A DNA stretch of 33,992 nt from the NCBI GenBank assembly GCA_013151795.1, contig JAADHQ010000111.1:1-33992 (forward strand). Direction: 5' to 3'. The DNA is from Gammaproteobacteria bacterium. Lineage in GTDB: Bacteria > Pseudomonadota > Gammaproteobacteria > JAADHQ01. Made by a program: the position numbers and the translations under genes. Numbering within the stretch: position 1 is the first letter of the stretch; each line of letters opens with the position of its first letter. The notes below the pieces were generated by a model that was not told where the DNA came from, ran no database searches, and saw only the letters and a program-made list of their open reading frames with translations. Shown here in pieces: positions 23,151 to 29,881 of the stretch.

Positions 23151-24575
23151 ATGATAACAAGATTGTTAAATTTTATGAATTTAGTTGTTTTTATTTTTGC
23201 ATTGGCCATTTTCAGTGAAGGCATAGTTCATGCCGGAGTAGCGCCATCTTCTTCTGCTAAAGTCAATGTGGCGTCTGAACTTCCTGATACTGAGCTTGTT
23301 GAATCGGTTTTGGGCATTATTGCAAAATACTTTTCGGTGCCAGTTAATGATATTTCTCTGGATACTCATTTTGTTAATGACATGAATGCTGATTTTATGG
23401 ATGCATTCGAGGTACTCGCTATTATATGTGAGGAAGAAGGCGTTGTATTACCGAAAAAATCAGATTTACTGACTGCTCGAAAAATCATTGCTTATCTCGA
23501 AACAGCTAAAAGGATAGAAGTGTCATTTAAACTCAGGGGGCAGGGTGATGCATCAAATGTTAAAAAATCCCCTATTTACGTGCAGAAGGTTTATTTTGCC
23601 ACTAATCGACTTAAAACAGGTGATACCGACCCAAACAATTATTTTGGTGGGCAACGATCTGAATTAAATAAAGGTATGGCATATGGTGTTTGCGAAGTCA
23701 CAATTCCTGTAGGAATGCACAAGTTTGGTCAGTTAGAGCGTCCTGCTTTTTTCTTTATGAAGGAAAATGCTAAACAACATATTGTTCTGGATGGATTGGA
23801 AGTGCTTGGATGGGATCGTTTTTTACAAAATATTAATGAGCACGTTGGTGATAAAAATGATAAGAGTAGCTGGTCAAATGATGCCTTTGTTTTTATTCAT
23901 GGGTATAATGTAACATTTGATAAAGCAGTACGCCGTACAGCGCAAATCGCCTATGATTTTGGTTTTAATGGTGCGCCTATTTTATTTTCATGGCCTTCAG
24001 ACGGTGAGAAACTAAAATATTTTTCTGACAGGACTGACATTGAGTGGAGCGCGTATTATATAGAGAAATTTCTTGTTAAACTGAGAAAGGAAACTGGCAA
24101 TAAACGCCTTCATATTATTGCTCATAGTATGGGGAACCAGGGTCTGTTGCGTGCATTGCATCGTATTGCCTTGAAACAAAAAGTTAAATCCAGTCCCTTG
24201 TTTGATAATGTTATTATGGCAGCGCCGGATATAGATACGCGTTTATTTACAGAACAAATAGCACCTCATATACACTCACTCTCAAAAAGATGGACACTTT
24301 ATACTTCTGATAAAGACAGTGCGCTGGACTTATCAGCCCTGTTCAATGCAGCAAAACGCCTTGGAAAGCCTGTTTCTGTGATTAATGGCATTGATACCAT
24401 TGATGTTACAGATGTTGATGTTTCCCCGTGGAGTGTGCCGGAATTTCATTCTTATTATGCAAGTAAAAGCAGGGTTGTAGCCGACATTATCTCGGTTCTT
24501 AAAGATAAGATGCCGGTGAGTCGTCAATTAATCAAGAAGAACTTTAAAGGCATTAATTACTGGCAGTTAAAATAA
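23151..24575 (+). CDS. exported DUF900-type hydrolase with N-terminal ACP-like domain lacking the carrier serine
   Basis: 474 residues. A signal peptide (about 1-29, ending IVHAG) is followed by an acyl-carrier-protein-like domain at about 46-118 (LGIIAKYFSVPVNDISLDTHF, then VNDMNADFMDAFEVLAI). The usual D-S-L phosphopantetheine site reads D-F-M (Asp81, Phe82), so it cannot carry a prosthetic group. The hydrolase follows: VYFATNRL (147-154), VFIHGYNVTF (247-256), LFSWPSDGE, nucleophile IIAHSMGNQ with Ser326, AAPDIDTRLF and PEFHSYY (likely catalytic His). It is a probable periplasmic esterase or lipase. The ATG at 23151 has GAGGG upstream and starts the signal peptide directly; the frame also opens at 23118. 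Confidence 0.85.
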   Translation: MITRLLNFMNLVVFIFALAIFSEGIVHAGVAPSSSAKVNVASELPDTELVESVLGIIAKYFSVPVNDISLDTHFVNDMNADFMDAFEVLAIICEEEGVVLPKKSDLLTARKIIAYLETAKRIEVSFKLRGQGDASNVKKSPIYVQKVYFATNRLKTGDTDPNNYFGGQRSELNKGMAYGVCEVTIPVGMHKFGQLERPAFFFMKENAKQHIVLDGLEVLGWDRFLQNINEHVGDKNDKSSWSNDAFVFIHGYNVTFDKAVRRTAQIAYDFGFNGAPILFSWPSDGEKLKYFSDRTDIEWSAYYIEKFLVKLRKETGNKRLHIIAHSMGNQGLLRALHRIALKQKVKSSPLFDNVIMAAPDIDTRLFTEQIAPHIHSLSKRWTLYTSDKDSALDLSALFNAAKRLGKPVSVINGIDTIDVTDVDVSPWSVPEFHSYYASKSRVVADIISVLKDKMPVSRQLIKKNFKGINYWQLK

Positions 24576-24642
24576 AAACTAGTTGTAAAAAAACCTGAAT
24601 TCAAGCCAGGGTATTTATGAAATGAGTTTGTGTATTATGGGA

Positions 24643-24686
24643 GGCTACTCGTTACGCTATATTTATCGAGACGAGTAGCCTTTTTT
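24643..24686 (+). terminator. strong terminator closing the TPR-CHAT island
   Basis: GGCTACTCGT (24643-24652) pairs perfectly with ACGAGTAGCC (24671-24680) over an 18-base loop, then six T follow. It lies 67 bases after the hydrolase stop. The T-run is on the plus strand only. Confidence 0.87.
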
Positions 24687-24694
24687 ATAACTGT

Positions 24695-25834
24695 TTATCC
24701 TCTGCCAGTCGCTGGTGGTGAGCCCTTAACTTTTATTCCATTAGAGAACTTTGAAGGTATTTTCCTGATGACTTCATTTTTTCCTGTGTCGATCACAAGG
24801 ATATAGTCGCCGAACCAACTTGTAGCATAGAGTTTCTTTCCTCCATCAATGAAAGCAAGATTGTGCGTGCCGCCTTTTCCAATTGGGATTCTCTTGATTA
24901 TTTTATTGGTTTTGATGTCTACCACGGGTATTTCATTCGCCTTGTTGGTTGAAAAATAAACGTATTTCCCATTTGGATGGAAATAGGCAATGTTTGCACC
25001 CTTACCGGTTGGTATCGTTGCAACGATCTTATATGTGTTTGTATCGATCACGGTGTGTGTTGCAGCCTTCATGTTGCCGACATAGGCATATTTTCCATTT
25101 GGGGTAAAACGAATGTTATGCGTTCCGGCCCCGGAATTAATAGTGGCGACAACAAGATTTGTTTTGGTGTCAATAACGGATACAGTGCCGGCTACCGTAT
25201 TGCCTACCCATACAAATTTTCCATCTTTTGTCATGCGCATACCATTGGCCTTTTTGCCTGTAGGTATGTTTTTTATAACCTTGTTGGTAGCTGTATCGAT
25301 TACAGCAACATGACCAGGTTTTCTGGCAGTGACGTAGACATATTTACCATCTGGAGTGATTGCCGGATCATGAGAGCCGCCGCCAGTTTTAATGGTAGCG
25401 GTAACCATAAGTTTAGCAAGATCAATAACTGATGTTGTATTGTCTTTGGTGTTCGCTACATAGGCATATTTCCCGTCGGGTGTGAACACAATATGAGTAG
25501 GGCCTTTACCTACTGTGATTGTTTTAATCATTTTGCCCGCTTTTACATCTACAACTGACAGGGTGTCTTCGCCACGGTTATCCGTAAATACATATTTACC
25601 ACCGGGTACAAGCCAAGGGTGATGAGGGGTTTTTCCTACAGGTATTGATGCAATAATTATTTGTTTTGATCCATCTATGATAGAGAGAGTGTTGCTGCCT
25701 TCATTGGCAACGTACAAGATTGTTGATTTGTCTGTGTTTGCCCCCTGACCTGCTTGTGCGGCGACTGTCAAAATACCTGATGTTGTGAAGATGCTTAAGA
25801 TTAAGATGAGATTTACGTTTGCTTTTATGTTCAT
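24695..25834 (-). CDS. exported YVTN beta-propeller protein
   Basis: 379 residues. A signal peptide (about 1-28, ending AAQA) precedes about seven to eight propeller blades of roughly 42 residues, each with a GKYVYV-type strand followed by T-x-SVIDT-x-T-x-KI. This is the YVTN family fold of periplasmic proteins such as NirF and lactonase relatives. Five of the inter-blade loops carry a His at the same position (PTHIVF, GSHDPA, GTHNIRF, GGTHNLAF, and HH in the first). A central His cluster could bind a metal or cofactor, but this loop His is common in the family. A strong Shine-Dalgarno site (GGAGGT) and a MerR-type promoter lie upstream. Function and ligand unknown. Confidence 0.88.
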   Translation of the reverse strand: MNIKANVNLILILSIFTTSGILTVAAQAGQGANTDKSTILYVANEGSNTLSIIDGSKQIIIASIPVGKTPHHPWLVPGGKYVFTDNRGEDTLSVVDVKAGKMIKTITVGKGPTHIVFTPDGKYAYVANTKDNTTSVIDLAKLMVTATIKTGGGSHDPAITPDGKYVYVTARKPGHVAVIDTATNKVIKNIPTGKKANGMRMTKDGKFVWVGNTVAGTVSVIDTKTNLVVATINSGAGTHNIRFTPNGKYAYVGNMKAATHTVIDTNTYKIVATIPTGKGANIAYFHPNGKYVYFSTNKANEIPVVDIKTNKIIKRIPIGKGGTHNLAFIDGGKKLYATSWFGDYILVIDTGKNEVIRKIPSKFSNGIKVKGSPPATGRG

Positions 25835-26161
25835 GATATTACCTCCAATGTAATCTTATTCACTGCCTGGTAGATGGCTTATGTGGTTTAGACTATATTG
25901 TATATTTGAAGTTCTGATTGAACACCATTGGCATGCCTGATTATTTGCCTTGTAATGGTTAAAAATATTATTGTATTGAGAGTAATTAAATTATCTGTCA
26001 TAGCCGCAATATCTCTGGCTTTATGGTTGTAAGTATAAAACATGTGAGTAAGGCACAGGTCAAGGTAATCAGGTGTTTTCTGGCAGCTGTTGTATTGACT
26101 CATGTCAGTAAAAGATATCATGCCTTATGCTAGGATTAATTCATATTACAGGAGGTGTGTT
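25835..26161. other. divergent intergenic region with a MerR-type promoter
   Basis: About 330 bases. The MerR-type promoter at 26032-26063 faces the beta-propeller gene, leaving a leader of about 190 bases with no obvious structure. The plus side carries the Shine-Dalgarno site of the HIG1-like gene. Confidence 0.5.
26032..26063 (-). promoter_or_regulatory. MerR-type promoter facing the beta-propeller gene
   Basis: Minus strand: -35 TTGACC (26058-26063), 20-bp spacer and -10 TATACT (26032-26037). The 21-bp dyad (26040-26060) reads ACCTGTGC-N5-TCACATGT, close to the perfect copy at 11801-11821. Confidence 0.74.
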
Positions 26162-26356
26162 ATGGATATTATGACAACATTAATTGTATTGGCTCTTGTT
26201 GCAACTATCGTCTCATTGGTTTGGGGTGTTGGCTCAATGGCCGTTGGTAGTGAATTTGATCACAAACATGATGCGCAATTTATGAATGCTCGAGTTGCCT
26301 TTCAGGGAGTGGCTGTTGCATTGATATTGGCTGCTATAATCTTCACGCTTGTCTAG
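26162..26356 (+). CDS. HIG1-domain-like twin-helix small membrane protein
   Basis: 64 residues with two membrane helices: TLIVLALVATIVSLVWGVG and VAFQGVAVALILAAIIF. Between them lies a short polar loop with a SM-x-x-G start (SMAVGSEFD), then QFMNARVAFQG, which resembles the L-M-x-x-RV-x-x-QG signature of HIG1 (hypoxia-induced) domains. HIG1 proteins associate with cytochrome oxidases, so a respiratory accessory role is possible. The ATG at 26162 follows a perfect AGGAGGTG site. The frame opens at 26102, but that adds only an improbable extension. Confidence 0.76.
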   Translation: MDIMTTLIVLALVATIVSLVWGVGSMAVGSEFDHKHDAQFMNARVAFQGVAVALILAAIIFTLV

Positions 26357-26462
26357 AGTGTTTAGTAGTTAAATTGCGATAAAACGCCTGGTTGGTGTGA
26401 TCTGATCATAACCGACATAAAACAGTAAGAAGGTTGCTCGCAGTGAGCAGGAGGAAGTAGTG

Positions 26463-26486
26463 CTTGCTGGGTGCAAGGAGTTTTTT
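26463..26486 (+). terminator. probable terminator of the HIG1-like gene
   Basis: CTTGC (26463-26467) and GCAAG (26473-26477) with a 5-base loop, then GAG and six T. The stem is short, so termination is likely modest. Confidence 0.45.
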
Positions 26487-26635
26487 ATTGCTTAATATAA
26501 GGCGTAATAAATATTATATCATTTGTAGCTTTTAATCCTGTCGAAAAAATCCCAAACAAAACAAATCTTTATGAAATTTAAGTATTCTTGTGTGTTTTAT
26601 TTTCACCAGATAACCACTTATAATGATAAAATAAC

Positions 26636-26667
26636 TTGACCTATACCTGACACATAGGTGTCATAAT
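26636..26667 (+). promoter_or_regulatory. MerR-type promoter of the DUF1499 gene
   Basis: -35 TTGACC (26636-26641), 20-bp spacer and -10 CATAAT (26662-26667). The 21-bp dyad (26639-26659) reads ACCTAT-N9-ATAGGT, the most divergent arms of the four, with the same spacing and position. Confidence 0.68.
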
Positions 26668-26807
26668 TTATAGTATAAAAAAATATTATTGACTTTTATT
26701 GATATAGTACTGGTAAGGGTTTTATGGTGTTAATTTATATTTATCATGGTATAAGGTGGTTGTATTTTCATCATAAATTGAGATAAACAATACGGATCTG
26801 CTGGGTG

Positions 26808-27563
26808 ATGCCTATGAACAATCAAATTACAAAAAAACCTTTTTCCAAACTTGCTATTACAGGTTTCGGGCTCATTATTTTTTCAATACTGATGGCTATG
26901 TCAGGCCCTATTGGCACTCGTCTTGACTTGTGGGGGTTTGAAGCAGCGGTGAATATCGCGAAATGGGCGGCTTATCTGGGCATTTTTGCATCTGCATTTT
27001 GTTTGGTTGGGCTTATAATAGCGAGGCCAGGAGGGAAACGTCGAGGGTTCGTGTTCAGCTTGTTAGGTCTGGTTGTAGTGGGTTCTATGGTGATGTATTT
27101 ACAATACTGGAAAGAGGCTAAACAAACCTTGCCACCTATACAAGACATTACGACCAATACTGAAGATCCTCCTTCCTTTTGGTATGCCCCGAATACCCGA
27201 GTTTATAATGGTTTTGAATCAGAAGCCTGGCAAGAAGCCGCTTATCCTGATGTCAAAGCACTGATACTTCCCTTGTCTGCTGAAAAATCCTATGATCTTG
27301 CCCTGGCTGTTTTAAAGGAGCGAGGTTGGCAGTTATGGGAGCCGAATCGAGATGATTTACACATTGAGGCGACTGAAAAAACGTTCTGGTTTGGTTATGC
27401 TGATGATGTTGTTATTCATATAACAGAGATAGACAAGAATAAAAGTCAGATCGATATGCGTTCGACGTCTCGATATGGCAGTGGTGGAGATGGTGGAACG
27501 AATGCAAACAGGATACGTGGATTTTTTAAATCATTAAAAAAGAAAGCTGCTGCAGCGCAGTAG
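26808..27563 (+). CDS. DUF1499 membrane protein
   Basis: 251 residues. Three membrane helices in the first 105 residues (LAITGFGLIIFSILMAM; AKWAAYLGIFASAFCLVGL; GFVFSLLGLVVVGSMVMYL) are followed by a soluble DUF1499 domain, recognisable by PPIQDITTNTEDPPSF near its start and by IDMRSTSRYGSGGDGGTNANRI near its end. The family's role is unknown; the GTNA-x-RI motif suggests a ligand pocket. Two ATG codons (26808 and 26814) and a GTG (26805) compete. No strong Shine-Dalgarno site picks among them, so the start is uncertain by two codons. A MerR-type promoter lies about 140 bases upstream and a terminator follows. Confidence 0.82.
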   Translation: MPMNNQITKKPFSKLAITGFGLIIFSILMAMSGPIGTRLDLWGFEAAVNIAKWAAYLGIFASAFCLVGLIIARPGGKRRGFVFSLLGLVVVGSMVMYLQYWKEAKQTLPPIQDITTNTEDPPSFWYAPNTRVYNGFESEAWQEAAYPDVKALILPLSAEKSYDLALAVLKERGWQLWEPNRDDLHIEATEKTFWFGYADDVVIHITEIDKNKSQIDMRSTSRYGSGGDGGTNANRIRGFFKSLKKKAAAAQ

Positions 27564-27611
27564 TATAATAGTTTATTTGATTTGAGTCAGTAACAAATTT
27601 TTTATACGAAG

Positions 27612-27640
27612 AGCATAATATGAATATTATGCTTTTCTTT
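27612..27640 (+). terminator. terminator after the DUF1499 gene
   Basis: AGCATAAT (27612-27619) and ATTATGCT (27626-27633) form a perfect 8-bp stem with a 6-base loop, followed by TTTCTTTATT. It lies about 50 bases after the stop. Confidence 0.68.
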
Positions 27641-27678
27641 ATTGATAGAATATAACTTTAAATTTTAAGGAGATAACA

Positions 27679-28074
27679 ATGGCTGAGCTTTTTTCTGATG
27701 AGTGGATGAAATCTTTTATGGAAAAGTGGAATGCTGAATCCGGACTGTCTGACAAGCTTGCTGCAATTAATTTTAATTCAGCGATTGGTTATGGCTTCGA
27801 TGGTGACGATAAACCGTTAGGCGTACTGGTTGTTGAAAATGGCAAGGCTACCAGTGCAGGTGCTTATCAAGGAGAAGAGCTTAACTGGGATCTTCGTGCT
27901 ACTCCAGAGCACTGGGGTAAATGGATGAAGAAACCACCCGGCATGATGGGTTTGGGCATTGCTTATACCTCTCGTAAGTTAAAATTCAATGTCGGTGATT
28001 ATGCCGCCATGATGAAGGACCCTCGTATGGCGGGGCCATTTATAAAAAGTTTTGGTGTAATGGGTAAGGCTTGA
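27679..28074 (+). CDS. SCP2-like sterol/lipid-carrier domain protein
   Basis: 131 residues without signal peptide. The pattern FSDEWMKSFMEKWN..., KPLGVLVVENGKATSAG, LNWDLRATPEHWGKWMK and KLKFNVGDYAAMMKDPRM fits a small SCP2-type fold: a five-stranded sheet with a hydrophobic tunnel and a final helix. Such proteins bind lipids or CoA esters; the ligand here is unknown. A strong Shine-Dalgarno site (AAGGAGAT) precedes the ATG. It is followed after 56 bases by the RNA methyltransferase gene on the same strand. Confidence 0.78.
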   Translation: MAELFSDEWMKSFMEKWNAESGLSDKLAAINFNSAIGYGFDGDDKPLGVLVVENGKATSAGAYQGEELNWDLRATPEHWGKWMKKPPGMMGLGIAYTSRKLKFNVGDYAAMMKDPRMAGPFIKSFGVMGKA

Positions 28075-28130
28075 AATTGAATCTTTAAAGACTGAAGTCA
28101 AGCAAACAGAAATAACCCGATAAAAAATAG

Positions 28131-28652
28131 ATGAAAGAAGCTAAAGTCAGTATCGGGTTAATTAATCCTAAAAGTCCGGATAATGTCAGTTCAGTAATGC
28201 GTACTGCGGGTAATTTTCGTGTAGACAGTGTTTTTTATACAGGTAAACGTTATCCACGCGCCTTAATGCGTAATCCTGATATACCGGATATGAGTCGTCA
28301 GGTTGGCCAGACAATTCCATTGTCTGAGGTAAATTCTTTTATGGATGTCGTAACAACAAACATGAAGTTTGTTTATGTAGAATTTGCTGAAAATGCAATC
28401 GCCTTACCTGATTACAAGCACCCATATAATGCATTCTATATTTTTGGTCCTGAAGACGGTACGATTAGTCAGGAAATGATCGACGGTGCAGATGCAGTTG
28501 TTTATGTGCCTACGGCCGGATGCATGAATCTGGCAGCAACAGTGAATGTTGTTCTATATGACCGGCTGAGTAAGTTACCTCGGGATTTTGATGGCAATCA
28601 GTTGATTTGTCAAAGTAGGGATATTAATAACAGGTTAAAGGTTAAGGGTTAA
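28131..28652 (+). CDS. SpoU/TrmH-type RNA 2'-O-methyltransferase
   Basis: 173 residues with the knotted SPOUT signature. Motif 1 is NPKSPDNVSSVMRTAGNF (the Asn and Arg are conserved), motif 2 is FYIFGPEDGTISQ and motif 3 is VYVPTAGCMNLAATVNVVLYDR. Motif 3 normally has a Ser (SLN/SMN); here it is CMN. It lacks an N-terminal RNA-binding extension, so it is TrmL-sized, but the motif spellings fit neither TrmL nor TrmH fully. The substrate (tRNA or rRNA) cannot be named. The gene lies between the SCP2-like and exonuclease genes, with short gaps on both sides. Confidence 0.83.
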   Translation: MKEAKVSIGLINPKSPDNVSSVMRTAGNFRVDSVFYTGKRYPRALMRNPDIPDMSRQVGQTIPLSEVNSFMDVVTTNMKFVYVEFAENAIALPDYKHPYNAFYIFGPEDGTISQEMIDGADAVVYVPTAGCMNLAATVNVVLYDRLSKLPRDFDGNQLICQSRDINNRLKVKG

Positions 28653-28684
28653 CTGATCAAGTTAGCATGAGTAATGGAGCAGAA

Positions 28685-29563
28685 ATGTTAAAAGATTGTA
28701 TTAAGCAGCTTGAAGATAGTGGTGATTACCGAGTTATAAAACGCTTCAAGCCAGTTGTATCATATTGTGAGGCTAACGAGACTGATAAACGGATCGGGGT
28801 CTTTCTTGACACTGAGACGACAGGTCTGGACGCTGAAACAGATAAGGTTATTGAACTCGCAATGGTGCCATTTGAATTTGACACATCGGGAAGGATTTAT
28901 CGTTTATTACCGGAATATAACGGATTTAATGACCCCGGTATGCCTATACCCGAAATAGCACAACAAATCACGGGTATTACTGATGAAATGGTAAAAGGGC
29001 AGTCAATTGATTCGGGTGCGGTGAAGAAGCTTTTATCTGAAGCCTCAATTGTAATTGCACACAATGCACGTTTCGACAGACCATTTTGTGAAAACCTGCT
29101 GGATGAATTTGCTGATATTTCATGGGCATGTTCTATTGCTGATGTTAACTGGAGTGAAGAAAGTATTGAGGGCGTGAAGCTTGAGTTTCTGGCCTATAAA
29201 TACGGATTTTTCTTTGAAGGACATCGTGCCACGATTGACTGTCAGGCAGGAATCGAAATTCTTTCGAAAACTTTACCTGACTCAGGTGATTTGGTCTTGA
29301 AACGTTTGCTGGAACATGCGCGCTTAAAGACGGTACGCTTGTGGGCTGAAGGCGCACCCTTCGAGAAAAAAGATGATCTTAAAAAACGTAGTTACCGCTG
29401 GAGCTCAGGTGAAAATGGTAAACGCAAAGCCTGGTATAAAGACTTACAGGAAGATCAGCTTGAAGAAGAAATTCAGTATCTGAGGGAGTATATTTATCAT
29501 CGTGAGGTGACTTTACCTACAGATAACTTTACTGCTATGCAGCGTTATTCTGATCGCGTATAA
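28685..29563 (+). CDS. DEDDh 3'-5' exonuclease (DnaQ-like)
   Basis: About 292 residues of the RNase T/DnaQ family. Motif Exo I is GVFLDTETTGLD, followed by QITGITDEMV, Exo II AHNARFDRPFCE, and Exo III with HRATIDCQAG (the His and Asp of DEDDh). The C-terminal 80 residues (RLWAEGAPFEKKDDLKKRSYRW, then AWYKDLQEDQLEEEIQYL) resemble a module that trims or handles nucleic-acid ends in similar proteins. An in-frame ATG at 28667 would add six residues; I prefer 28685 because GGAG lies five bases before it. Context with an SbcC/Rad50-like ATPase two genes downstream suggests DNA-end processing, by inference. Confidence 0.88.
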   Translation: MLKDCIKQLEDSGDYRVIKRFKPVVSYCEANETDKRIGVFLDTETTGLDAETDKVIELAMVPFEFDTSGRIYRLLPEYNGFNDPGMPIPEIAQQITGITDEMVKGQSIDSGAVKKLLSEASIVIAHNARFDRPFCENLLDEFADISWACSIADVNWSEESIEGVKLEFLAYKYGFFFEGHRATIDCQAGIEILSKTLPDSGDLVLKRLLEHARLKTVRLWAEGAPFEKKDDLKKRSYRWSSGENGKRKAWYKDLQEDQLEEEIQYLREYIYHREVTLPTDNFTAMQRYSDRV

Positions 29564-29683
29564 ATTACACGAATAATTATTCAGATGTCAGATATTTTTT
29601 ACTAAGATTAATCCCTGCCTAAAGACATGACCATTAGACGTTTATTGATTATAATTACCTCATATTAAAACTGGAGTAGGAAA

Positions 29684-29881
29684 ATGGCTGTTTTGTCCTG
29701 GTTAAAGTCCAAGCAACGTTTTACAAGAAAAAGTGCTGTTGATGAATTTCGGGAGTTCGCTAAAGCGGAAGAAAAGCGCTTGCGCAGTTCAGGCACTGAA
29801 TTCGATACGGATGAATTTCAGCAAGCGGTCAAATTGGTATTACATAAACTGGAGCCATCTAACAAGGATTACAAAGTATGA
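29684..29881 (+). CDS. 65-aa protein of unknown function, coupled to the Rad50-like gene
   Basis: The product is short, highly charged and helical (VDEFREFAKAEEKRLRSSG, then FDTDEFQQAVKLVLHKLEP), with no signal or membrane helix. A Shine-Dalgarno-like GGAGTAGG precedes the ATG. Its stop overlaps the start of the Rad50-like gene in ATGA, so translation is coupled and the protein is a likely small partner or subunit of that ATPase. No family recognised. Confidence 0.72.
   Translation: MAVLSWLKSKQRFTRKSAVDEFREFAKAEEKRLRSSGTEFDTDEFQQAVKLVLHKLEPSNKDYKV

Larger units (their letters stand above)
26357..26807. other. long intergenic region before the DUF1499 gene
   Basis: About 450 bases. It contains a small hairpin GCTC-GCAGT-GAGC near 26434-26446, a terminator-like hairpin at 26463-26486 and the MerR-type promoter at 26636-26667. 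The rest is AT-rich with no credible frame. Confidence 0.5.
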
